64,000 nucleotides of DNA, taken from contig CANMUI010000002.1 in the NCBI GenBank assembly GCA_947501045.1, positions 186,001-250,000 on the forward strand, read 5' to 3'. This document shows positions 18,455 through 27,600 of the stretch, piece after piece. The DNA is from an uncultured Psychrobacter sp. (lineage in GTDB: Bacteria > Pseudomonadota > Gammaproteobacteria > Pseudomonadales > Moraxellaceae). The stretch's first letter is position 1. Every line of letters starts with the position of its first letter. The position numbers and the translations under genes are program-made. The notes beneath the pieces are model-generated. The model worked only from the letters and a program-made list of their open reading frames with translations. It was not told where the DNA came from and searched no databases.

Positions 18455-18707
18455 GGCAGATGTGATTGATGCGACGACGGTTGTCGTGAGGTTTTTAGGT
18501 GGAGTGCTCAAACAGCCAGGGCACAAGCAACAGTCTTAACCTTTTGTTAATCTTCATCAAGCTACTTAACGCTACAACCCGTTATCATTCTCGTTATCGA
18601 TAGCACGGGGCTTTATCAAGATACCCTGATAGCTGTTTTACTTAATACCGAGCAAAACACTATTAATCATCATTCATAAATAGTTTGAAGTTAAACGAGA
18701 GTACACC

Positions 18708-18967
18708 ATGAAAAAAATAATGATCAGCTCAATCTTAGCCCTGACTGCCTGCTTTACCATGGTTAGCAAGTAAGTGCGGCACCGCACATTGCTAAACACC
18801 CTGTCATTTAAGTTAAGCATAAAAAAGCCAGCGTGAAGTTTAACAACAAACATCAGCATGTTAAGAAAAAGGTGGTGGTATCAAAGCATCAGTCAAAGAA
18901 GGCCGCGACTCATCTAAAGGCGAAAAGTAAGTACCAAGCTAAGCACATTCATAGTCGCCACTCTTAA
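18708..18967 (+). pseudogene. Broken gene for a small Lys/His-rich periplasmic protein
   Basis: The ATG at 18708 opens a signal peptide (MKKIMISSILALTACF) that hits a stop after 21 codons. One base appears to be missing in the AGCAAGTAAGTG stretch: restoring a C gives Ser-Gln-Val-Ser-Ala-Ala-Pro, a normal cleavage site. The restored frame then meets a TAA where the context suggests AAA (Val-Ile-stop-Val-Lys-His), and afterwards continues as a protein very rich in lysine and histidine to a stop at 18965-18967. Two independent lesions mean this is a dead gene. The intact relative would be a short basic periplasmic protein. Function unknown. Confidence 0.7.
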
Positions 18968-18986
18968 TCATTCAGTTTACTGATGT

Positions 18987-19017
18987 AAAAACAGCGCATA
19001 TATTAGGCGCTGTTTTT
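18987..19017 (+). terminator. Rho-independent terminator, possibly bidirectional
   Basis: An 11-bp perfect stem (AAAAACAGCGC pairing with GCGCTGTTTTT) around a short loop, with T-runs on both strands. It lies just after the broken Lys/His-rich gene on the plus strand and 84 bases downstream of the end of the minus-strand gene at 19102, so it can serve both. Confidence 0.8.
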
Positions 19018-19101
19018 GATTTTCGAATTAAGTAGGTAAAAAATATTCTTAGGTAATACTGTTAATGTGAGTGAGATTTTTTTCGGATAGGATGGTCATT
19101 A

Positions 19102-19713
19102 TTACGATTTAAACGTGCAACTACTAACAGAGCTACCATCTTCTGTACGTAACATTGGTCCATCGCCACTTTCATTAATACTGTTCACCATATCTTTGTA
19201 ATCTTGATAAATATATAAATCAAATACAGTTCCAAAATTGGTTAGATAGCTTGTATTAATAGCATAGAGAGGCTTATAACCATCTTTTTGCCATTTATAA
19301 AATTTCTGAGGATTATAATCTTGTCTTGTACAACTTGATTTGATCTCAGTTAATCGCTTAGTGTTAAATACTGAAGATAATACGGCATCGGGTGATATGT
19401 CTTCGCCACTAGTCTGTAGTTGGAACTCTTTCGGTCCTGATTTAAAACCACTCGCATTAAACATGCTCCATTCTATATTCCCGTTAGTGGAGATCACCTG
19501 AGCATCTCGAACATAGTGCTCAACATTTTGGTGAGTATAGCTTCCTAATGGTCTATTCCATTTAATATTCTTGAGGCTATCAAGATCTGACCATTTCCAG
19601 CTGGAATCAGGCTTTTGAATGAGCTGTTCAGTTATATCTCTATAATTTGATGCATTAGCACTTATACTACCTAACAGCAGCCCTACTCCTAAAATTAAAG
19701 ATATTTTTTTCAA
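19102..19713 (-). CDS. Exported hypothetical protein, 203 aa
   Basis: A protein with a good Sec signal peptide (MKKISLILGVGLLLGS, cleavage near ANA-S). The mature region is hydrophilic with two cysteines (KSSCTRQ and SSCTF) that could pair. The start is a TTG codon preceded at about eight bases by AGGA; no ATG is nearby. I do not recognise the family. It stands alone on the minus strand in a decayed part of the island, between a dead gene and an exonuclease remnant. The reading frame itself is intact. Confidence 0.6.
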   Translation of the reverse strand: MKKISLILGVGLLLGSISANASNYRDITEQLIQKPDSSWKWSDLDSLKNIKWNRPLGSYTHQNVEHYVRDAQVISTNGNIEWSMFNASGFKSGPKEFQLQTSGEDISPDAVLSSVFNTKRLTEIKSSCTRQDYNPQKFYKWQKDGYKPLYAINTSYLTNFGTVFDLYIYQDYKDMVNSINESGDGPMLRTEDGSSVSSCTFKS

Positions 19714-19990
19714 TTTTTTATCCTCTTAAATTGTTAACTGGTTTTTCTATACAAGTATTATGAATAGGCTAATTTTAATATTAGATTTTGCTCTAATTGT
19801 TTACAATACTATCACTACAGTATTTTGTTGAGCAATAGATTAAAAATTATTTATAGCTGTTGAGGAAAATATGGTTTTTACTATTTATTTGTCAAACTGA
19901 CCCTTGTCGTCAAATCGGCATAGTTAAACTTGGGATGTGAAGGTAGTATCCCTCTTCTATCACTTTCACCGTGATATAGCGCGTGATTAA

Positions 19991-20287
19991 GCAAAGAGCG
20001 CACATGCTGTCATTGCTGAGATTTACTTCACTGAGCTGGTGCTTGGTAGTTTGATTGATTTGGCTAATAGCCAAGGTCATGAGATAAGTGATGTGAATAG
20101 CTTCTATGAGTTTAGTCAAATGGCACGTATACCCACACACTTAAGTTTTGGTAAGCATAAGGGTGAGGCTATTACATATTTGGCGACCCATTCTGAGGGT
20201 GCTCGATATCTTAAATGGTTGCTTAAACAAGATACAGTTAATCCTTATTTGGCCCAAGCTTGCCAGCAAGCATTAGCGTCGGTATAG
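19991..20287 (+). pseudogene. C-terminal remnant of an exonuclease X-like protein
   Basis: The frame is open from 19991 but has no proper start. The sequence A-H-A-V-I-A-E-I-Y-F-T-E-L resembles the end of a DnaQ/exonuclease X catalytic domain (the conserved H-x-A-x-x-D region, here with the aspartate replaced by glutamate). It is followed by the small C-terminal domain seen in such proteins: LSFGKHKGE then YLKWLLKQD. The main nuclease domain is missing, so this is a 3' fragment. The ATG at 20039 could in principle start an 82-residue peptide, but I consider it a remnant. Confidence 0.6.
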
Positions 20288-20297
20288 ATACACTGAA

Positions 20298-20486
20298 ACT
20301 ATAACTTATTAGGTAGTAAATCCCTTAATCTTATGGTGTCTAAAATATTATCAGTCTCTACATATATCATGGAACAATCTTACTCTGAAAAGTCGAAAAA
20401 TCTCTACATGCTATTATTTATATAGTGTAGAAGACTGAGGTATAAAGTTTATTTTTCTTAGGTGACGTTGTTAATATCGGGGTTTG
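20298..20486 (+). repeat. Diverged direct repeat, copy A (left of Wadjet)
   Basis: Aligns without gaps over 189 bases to copy B at 28958-29146 (constant offset of 8660 bases), at about 70 percent identity by hand count. The best-conserved parts are the block with CTTAATCTTATGGTG and the last 60 bases with TTTTCTTAGGTGA and GGTTTG. A weak hairpin sits at 20401-20431 where copy B has a strong terminator. Homology stops exactly where the DUF927 fragment begins. Confidence 0.7.
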
Positions 20487-21110
20487 ACAAAACTAACGAA
20501 TCAGTATTATGGGACTGCTGGTACTAGTTGGCTAAATTATATTACTCTAAATAAAGATTCAGTAATCACCGAAGCAAACCACATAATTGAAAAATTTATG
20601 CATGATTACAGTCATGTTAAATCTCAGGCTTACAGAGTTGGCAAACGGCTTGCAGTTGTCGCTGCTGCTGGCGAGCTAGCTACAAAAGCCGGCATTACAG
20701 GTTGGCAGGATGGACAAGCCTCGACTGCAGCAAAAACATGCTTTGACAACTGGATTGATAATTATGGGCATGATGGCAAACAAGAAGACCGAAAAATAAT
20801 TGGTCAGATTGCTGGTTATCTAGAAAAATATGCAGGTAGTCGTTTCCAGATTGTTGGTAACTGTAGGCAAAAAATCAATAAACAATCTGGCTATTATAAA
20901 TCGGATGATGACCTCTATCTTTTTGGCACCGAAACATTCGAAGAAATATGCCTTCCTTATAGCAAACAACAAGTCCTTAATGTTCTAAAAGACCACGACT
21001 TAGTCAAGTACAATGAACCAAAACGAGTTACTTTGAAGCTCAACAATAAACATATTAAAATTGGTCGCGCTCATGCTGTTAGAGGTCAAATCATGCGCTA
21101 TGATATTTGA
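20484..21110 (+). pseudogene. C-terminal fragment of a DUF927 (mobile-element helicase/primase) protein
   Basis: About 208 codons open from a TTG, with no credible start. The sequence contains the C-terminal signature of DUF927 proteins: RLAVVAAAGELATKAGITGW, then CFDNWIDNYGHDGKQE, then YLEKYAGSRF. Full DUF927 proteins are several times longer and carry the ATPase core, which is absent here. They replicate prophages and integrative elements, so this is debris of such an element. The fragment begins exactly at the end of the repeat copy A, which marks a recombination junction. Confidence 0.75.
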
Positions 21111-21805
21111 TATATCTTAAGGTAGTGTTCAATATACTGTTAAGTTAATCACTAGTAGATACTAATACAGTATAAGCACTTAATTTTTTGATTCTCTAAG
21201 ATTATATCTTAGAGAATCATTCTTGCTATCCGAAATAATTGTCTTAACTTTAGATCTTCGTATCACCACCATGCCTTCTCCCCTATTATTATTTCCATAA
21301 TATCTTCTATTATTATCTATTATAGTAGCCCTAGCTCTTTTATGATGATGACCTATAATAGCGTTTGTATATAGATTACCGATTTGCTATATATTTCTAT
21401 AAAAGAATTTTATAGATATCAGTATCTGATATTATGCATAAATATGCTGGGAACTTTGGGAACTTTGTAAAAACCTCACTTTTTCAAACTATGTATAAAC
21501 TATGGGAAGCCCTTAACTTCCTACCTTATTAGAGATAATATAACTCTTTCCATCTCACGTAGGTAGTTCCCAATATCCTCGTTTTAAAATGAGGAACTGT
21601 ATAAGTAAATTGTGCCCCATGGTTTATATTGGTGCAAAGTTGCGACATAATTAAAATATTTAATATTAATTAGTAAATGATGAATATATTTCATGTACAG
21701 AAGTATATCGAACATTTCTCTACCCTTAGTGACTCGAAGTTATGAGAACTTCAAATAGATTAGTTAGTTGAACCGTTTAAACTTAGAGTTTGCTTAACTA
21801 ATCAA
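21111..21805. other. AT-rich non-coding stretch with palindromes
   Basis: No gene is supported here. It holds a perfect 13-bp inverted repeat with a 3-base loop at 21190-21218 (GATTCTCTAAGAT arms), an operator-like palindrome at 21416-21432 (ATATCAG-TAT-CTGATAT), a tandem GGGAACTTT pair near 21450-21470, and a hairpin with CCTC/GAGG ends at 21577-21594. The stretch separates the DUF927 debris from the end of jetD. It may be the old control or origin region of the decayed element. Confidence 0.4.
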
Positions 21806-22720
21806 TTACTCCCTATCAACAACCTCCATCTCCACACCATTAGCCATCAAAGCTTCTTGAGTGACCGCCAAAAATCTATCTTTCATATCATTCATATATG
21901 GCTGCAATACTGAATCCTTAATAGTAGTAGCAGACTGTTTTTCACGCTCTGCTATTTTATTTATCTTTAATAATCTCTGATTGTGCCTAGCCTCTTTGGG
22001 CAAGATATACCCTGTGGCTTCAATACGTTCAGCAATAACTTCGGCCAATTGTAAGCCTGCTAAATCATAATCGGCAAAGATATACTTAGGGCAGCTCAAA
22101 CTTGCTATCTTTGTGGCGACACCATAGATATTTTTATCATCGTGTCCTCTGTAAATAAGCAATATCGCCTCATTATTACCAATACCTGCTATTAGACTCA
22201 AATGGGCTTCAGTAAACTCAGTAAAAGATGCAAAGTTCTCAATCACTATAATTGCACCGATGTCCCAATTTTCAATATGGTTGATGTGTACACCCAAATA
22301 AGACCGTAGTGGCGTTGATTGATTGGCAAAGTGGTCAGTTATTTGGCTTAGCGTCTCTGCACTACCTAATAAGCGACATAGAACAAAGCCCTGCGTTGGC
22401 GATCTACTCAATATTTTCTCGTCAGCCATAACAGCGCTATTGTCTAATCTTCCTTGCTGGGATAAAGCCTCAATATCATCTGAAATAAGGTTTATACCCG
22501 TTTCTGCTTCTACTAAAGCAACAATGCTTTGCCAGCCCGTATCAGACAGGTGGATTTTTTTGCCTGCTGAATGTCCAATTGCTCTATCATGCTGACATAG
22601 CATATAAAAGATATTGTCTTCATTACGGTACGCAAATATCTTCGTGCGTTTAAGTAAACCCTCACGTAAGGTTTTCAGTGTTCTTTTTTGAGCTAACTTT
22701 TTAGCAAGTCTTGGCTCCAT
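21806..22720 (-). CDS. jetD: Wadjet nuclease subunit JetD-like (Toprim domain)
   Basis: A 304-residue protein at the end of the Wadjet operon. The C-terminal half carries a Toprim-like core: an IVIENFASF strand with the conserved glutamate near residue 160, then IFADYDLAGLQLA with the D-x-D pair near residue 215, as in the topoisomerase VI-like JetD/MksG nuclease that cuts small circular DNA. The protein is shorter than the JetD proteins I know (around 380 residues), so the N-terminal arm may be reduced. It starts one base after the jetA stop. Assignment rests on the Toprim motif plus operon context. Confidence 0.75.
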   Translation of the reverse strand: MEPRLAKKLAQKRTLKTLREGLLKRTKIFAYRNEDNIFYMLCQHDRAIGHSAGKKIHLSDTGWQSIVALVEAETGINLISDDIEALSQQGRLDNSAVMADEKILSRSPTQGFVLCRLLGSAETLSQITDHFANQSTPLRSYLGVHINHIENWDIGAIIVIENFASFTEFTEAHLSLIAGIGNNEAILLIYRGHDDKNIYGVATKIASLSCPKYIFADYDLAGLQLAEVIAERIEATGYILPKEARHNQRLLKINKIAEREKQSATTIKDSVLQPYMNDMKDRFLAVTQEALMANGVEMEVVDRE

Positions 22721-22721
22721 A

Positions 22722-24032
22722 TCATCTCCATACCTTATCCAAACTAGGTTCGTTATCTGCTACTTTATATCTTATATAGCGTGCATCAAAAATACGTATG
22801 GTGTGGCACAGCTGCGATGGTGTGCTAGTCTTGAGGTATAGCTTCCACTGATAACCGTCTTTAGTATGTACAATGGTATTGTCTCTAAAATTGCTTTTAC
22901 AAATGTGCATAATCAAGGCTAAAAACGATTTAAACTCAATAATATGATTGACTTCAAACCGCTCCCAAAACTGTCTGACAGACAGATTCTTATTTATATC
23001 ATCCGTATTGTTATATTTCATGAAGTCATACGCCCAACGTTGTTCCGCGCTTAGTCGTGGCTTACTCGTATTATCATTATTGACGTGTAATAATGGCTCA
23101 TCATAATGATTACTCACACTGTCTTTGAGGGCGCGTTTAGGTGGAGACATCTTATCAAGCAAGCCGAGCAGTAGGAACTTATCCTCTTCTACGTCCACAT
23201 TGGTTAGTTGACTCTCAAGTGTCATGCCGCCAAAGGCTAAGTTATGCGCGACCAAGTTATCAAAACTTAATACCACATCTTTAGGGTTATATTGGCCGTT
23301 ACGAATATGACGATGAAGTCGCCATAACATCTTGTTTTGACGGGTTTGTTCTTTTTTTAACTTATCAATAAGAACGATGGTTTTATCTAGACTAGTCGTT
23401 AACTCTTTAATACATTGGTCAATAGTACCAAAAAGCAGATTGTTGAGTATCATAGACACTTTATAGTTGCCAGCATGGCATTTATGCAACTCTTCTCGGC
23501 TAAGGCTTTGTACCTTTTCGATTTGTGACTTTATTTTTTGCGTGAGTGTGTCAAGTATAATGCGTTTTGATTTTAGGTTAAACGTGTTGTTTAATTCTGA
23601 ATTAATCGTAAACTCAATACTCGCCATCTCTTGGATAAGCGCATCAGCCAATTCATAACTATAGTCTTCGATAGTGTCTAAAAAACCTTGCTCACTACTC
23701 GCCTCATCCACCTCGTATGAGGCATTTAATGCAAGTTTACTATAATGCTCTATATTGCGTTTCCACTCCTCTATATCCGGCATCACGTGTAAACGATGGG
23801 ATTTTTTTGCCATGATATCAAAGAGGCGTCGCATCTCTTTACTAAGCGTTATGGCATCTAGACCTTCTTGGATGACACCGCTATCACGGAGCACTCGATA
23901 GTGCTTGGTTGATTGACTGTCCTCAATAGATAACTCAGACAGATAAGCTTGCAATAGCAAATCAGCGCGGCTTTCGGTCGCTCGGCCTAACTCGCGAATT
24001 TTGTCCGCGGTTAATTGTCCACCGCGGCTCAT
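22722..24032 (-). CDS. jetA: Wadjet kleisin subunit JetA (MukF/MksF-like)
   Basis: A 436-residue, mostly helical protein without catalytic motifs, as expected for the kleisin that bridges the two heads of the SMC ATPase. The N-terminal part could be a winged helix (YRVLRDSGVI region), the middle is long helices, and the C-terminus is a compact domain (AEQRWAYDFMKYN onward). The ATG overlaps the jetB stop by four bases, and jetD follows one base after its stop. Sequence alone is weak; the position between a MukE-like and a Toprim gene makes the assignment likely. Confidence 0.7.
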   Translation of the reverse strand: MSRGGQLTADKIRELGRATESRADLLLQAYLSELSIEDSQSTKHYRVLRDSGVIQEGLDAITLSKEMRRLFDIMAKKSHRLHVMPDIEEWKRNIEHYSKLALNASYEVDEASSEQGFLDTIEDYSYELADALIQEMASIEFTINSELNNTFNLKSKRIILDTLTQKIKSQIEKVQSLSREELHKCHAGNYKVSMILNNLLFGTIDQCIKELTTSLDKTIVLIDKLKKEQTRQNKMLWRLHRHIRNGQYNPKDVVLSFDNLVAHNLAFGGMTLESQLTNVDVEEDKFLLLGLLDKMSPPKRALKDSVSNHYDEPLLHVNNDNTSKPRLSAEQRWAYDFMKYNNTDDINKNLSVRQFWERFEVNHIIEFKSFLALIMHICKSNFRDNTIVHTKDGYQWKLYLKTSTPSQLCHTIRIFDARYIRYKVADNEPSLDKVWR

Positions 24033-24643
24033 AGATCAAGTCCCTGTTGATTGTGTGTTTCACTTTCCTTTTCTAAGTAATTCTCATTGATAAACTCGAT
24101 GATACGATTGATATACTCCATCTTTCCTGTGACGCGGTAGATCTTTTTTTCAGGATTAACCAAGTAGATGAGTTCATCTTTCTGTAGTTTGTTCAGTAGT
24201 GCGCCCACTTGCTCATCGTTGGGTTTATTCACACTATTGGTAAACTCTGCCAATTTTTTTAAGCGTGTGGCAAACTCTTGATTGTCATTAACAGTGATTA
24301 CCAGTTTATCCTGCTTTATGACTTTTCCCATATATAGGGTGTCGCCATCTTCATCAGCACTCGCCAGCGCGGTTAATATATCGATGATAGGATAAATATT
24401 ATAATGAATGTCTTCAAATTCTTTGACGACTCTTCTTTTATCGGCCTCATCCACGGCAACGTTGATACCAGCAAAGACGTCACCGTCACTAAAGGTGGTT
24501 AACCTCATGCCTAGTGGGGCTAAAATAGCGGTCATACGCTCAAAATTATCCGGCGTTTTTAACCAGTGATAACCCTCTTCATCCGTAATGAGACAAACAA
24601 ACTTGTTTTGTAAGAGTTTTCTTGCAATCGTCATCTCAATCAT
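24029..24643 (-). CDS. jetB: Wadjet KITE subunit JetB (MukE/DUF4194-like)
   Basis: A 204-residue protein of the MukE/JetB size class with two predicted winged-helix units. An N-terminal LLQNKFVCL helix is followed by the acidic middle DILTALASADEDGDT, and a C-terminal winged helix contains LLNKLQKDELIY and YRVTGKMEYI. Such proteins dimerise and bind the kleisin. Its ATG overlaps the jetC stop and its stop overlaps the jetA start (ATGA both times), so the three structural subunits are translationally coupled. Confidence 0.72.
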   Translation of the reverse strand: MIEMTIARKLLQNKFVCLITDEEGYHWLKTPDNFERMTAILAPLGMRLTTFSDGDVFAGINVAVDEADKRRVVKEFEDIHYNIYPIIDILTALASADEDGDTLYMGKVIKQDKLVITVNDNQEFATRLKKLAEFTNSVNKPNDEQVGALLNKLQKDELIYLVNPEKKIYRVTGKMEYINRIIEFINENYLEKESETHNQQGLDL

Positions 24644-27600
24644 AAGTCAAAGACTCCGTGGGCTTCCATAATGGCTTCTTGAGTTAAGGAGGATAAGTCA
24701 TCGGTTTGGGACAGTCTATAAGTATTACTTTTATCACGACTACAGGCAATATTATTGGTAAATAGCGGGATAACCGCATCGTCAACCACTTGCGGTGCGG
24801 CGCACATGGCAGAGACTTTCTGGCTTTTGAGCAGCTCTAACAGCTCTTGTGTGTTTTGAGGATCAAGCACCCCAATTTCATCAATAAATAGCTTGAGCTC
24901 AGTATTGGTAGCTGTTGAAATCATGGATAATAAAGACAGGTAAATAATAAGTTGGGCAATGCGCATGGTGCCGTTAGATGACAATGCTTTAAATGAGTTG
25001 GTTTTCGTTGCCGTTCTTGGCGCTTGACCATGTTGCTTGACCATCAGATCCATTGAAAACTGTTGGGCAAATTTAACATTCAATTTATTTTGCCCAATAA
25101 AGTGCTGCACTTTATCTAGGCTGGCAAGTAAATACTCACTTGGCATAGGGTGATGAATGCGCTCAGCGCCTCGCCAATTATCATATACTGTAGAAAACTC
25201 ATCGAGCACTTTATACCACTCGTTATCTTTTATGCTGGAGCTGATACTCATCTTAAACGCTTCGATTGCTAAAGCATTTAAGTTGTCACAAATATCGGAG
25301 CAGTTTTTATTAATATTGCGAGTAAATTTATTTAAATTACTATCAGCATTATCCAGATCATGTTTAAAATTATTTATTTTCTCAGCTTCCACAATATAAT
25401 GTCCAACGATCATCTCTTTTTTACTTTCGTGTTCGTTGTTCATATAGTCCATAAAAAATCTGGACTGTAAAAACCAGTTAATTTCAGTCGTTCTGCCCAT
25501 AATGTCAGATTGAGACAATAAGGCTTGAAACATCGACTCATTATCAAAGAAGGGTTTTTTAATGGTATCAACCAGCTTAACCCCTTGCTTTATGGTGGTG
25601 TCTGCCCGCTCTATATGACTTTGCATACTGCGTAAGATACGCTCTGTTTGCAAATGCACATCTTCTTCAAGTAAATGGTTCTCTACTTCAGGTGAATGAG
25701 CAGGTGATAAGTTAGTATTCACATCGATTAAAGCAGAGTTTAACGTTAACTCTAGCTTTTTAAGATGCGAGGTTAGATTGAGCTTATCTGCCTCTAGCAC
25801 ACTCAGTCTTTCGGCAGTCTTAGTTATCTTTGCTTGTAACTCATTGAGTAAATATTGGACCTCACTAGCATATTGCTCATAAGCATGTTTCTGTGCAATC
25901 AGGTTTTTCTCCAGCTCATTTTTTCGGCTTTCAAGCGCTGCTAACTCGGCATATTCATTTTCAAGAAATATATTATAATCATCAATGCGACGCTTTGCTT
26001 GTTCAGCAGTTAAAAGCTTTGAGTCTAAAATATCGATATCAGCATGTATGCTATTTAGAATACTAGGGTCATAGCCTTCATTTTTGACTGCTTGGTTTTT
26101 ACGCATCGTCGCTTCAGCTAAGCGGGTTTCATACTCTGCTTTGGCTTTATCCAATTGGATTGTTAGATCCTCTAAACGCGCCTGCTTTTTTTGATTTAAT
26201 TGATCACTATTAATCGTATGAGCTTCAACTAATGCACTTAACTGGCTTCGCTCTTCTAGGTTTAGAGCGTCCAGTTTTGTATGGTGAGTCGTTAGCTGGT
26301 CATCCAACGTCTGTATTTGACTTTGCATCTCAGATAAACGCTTTTGCCTCTCCTCTTCAGCCTGAATAAGCAGATAGCGCCCATGATCTTCTAAAGCGTC
26401 AATCTCGTTTTCTGTTTTTTGCTCAGCAAGCTGTGATTGAGTAAACGCTTGCTCATTTTGTTTTTTACGTTTGTTTAGCTTATTGAGTGTGTTTTCTAGT
26501 TCAGCCAACTCAGCATTGCTTGAGTCTATCTGTTGCTCATGGCTGAGTATGTCTTGAGCAATGTCAGCATGAGTACGAATATCTGAGCTGGGTATAGCGC
26601 TAGTATTCAGACTTAAGCCGTACAAACCCGTATGCACGCTATCAACGACATTAAACTCCTCGTCATCTGCCAGCCAATCAGGATTTAAATCTGCTCGATT
26701 TAACAATGCAGGATTAATCGTTTTGCGTATTTGGTGAACGGCATGATACGACTTGTCGTTTGCTTCATTTTGGATCAAAAAGCTGAACAAGGTATCACCC
26801 TGTACCAAAGATTCTAGATGCGCCTTATTGTCTTGATGCTGATTAATAGTGTCATTAATGCGACGTTGTTGGTTTAATTGACTATCTGTCTCGTCCTTTA
26901 TATCAACCTTATCTACCTGTGCTTCTTTTAGCTGAATTTGATGGTCTTTCAGCGTTTTACGTAAGCTGGTTATTTCGCTAATATTGTTATCAATAGCGTT
27001 TTGTGAGGACTGGCTAAACGGTAAATTACTGACTTGAGTACGCTTAGTCGCTATTTCTATATTAACGCGTGCAGTCTCACTTTTAATCGCTTCACTTTGC
27101 ATCTGAAATTGCGACTGTAAACGTTGTTTCTCTTTGGACAGGCTATTTTCTATACTTCGTTGTTTTTCACTGAATTCAAAATCAGTCACGCTCTTGGTTT
27201 GATTGACTCTATGGACTGCCTCATCACGCGTTTTTTCAAGGTTGCGGATTTCATCTTTAAATAGTGCTTCAATTTTCTCTAAGTTTGTCTTTGTCTCCTC
27301 TAGTTGTATCTTGTAAGCTTGCAAACTCTCGTCTTTACTTTTTTTCTGCGCTTGCAAGCTGTCTATTTGCGCAACTCGCGCTTTTAACTTAAACATAGGC
27401 TCGTGCTGATATTTATCTTGAGTGCCTTGTTCAAACGCCTCTTTTTTATTTTCAAGGTTTTCTAACTCATTTGCCGTTAGCTTAATATCAGCCTCTAGTT
27501 TGCCTTTGACGGAGTACCAAGTGTTTTCTTTATCGCCAGCTTCCTTTTTCACACTATGATATTGGACATCAAGCGTCTTATTTATTTCACCTTTGTCGAT

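Noticed and set aside
21190..21218. Strong hairpin as a terminator
   Set aside because: Neither strand has a T-run directly after the stem, so it is reported only as a structure.
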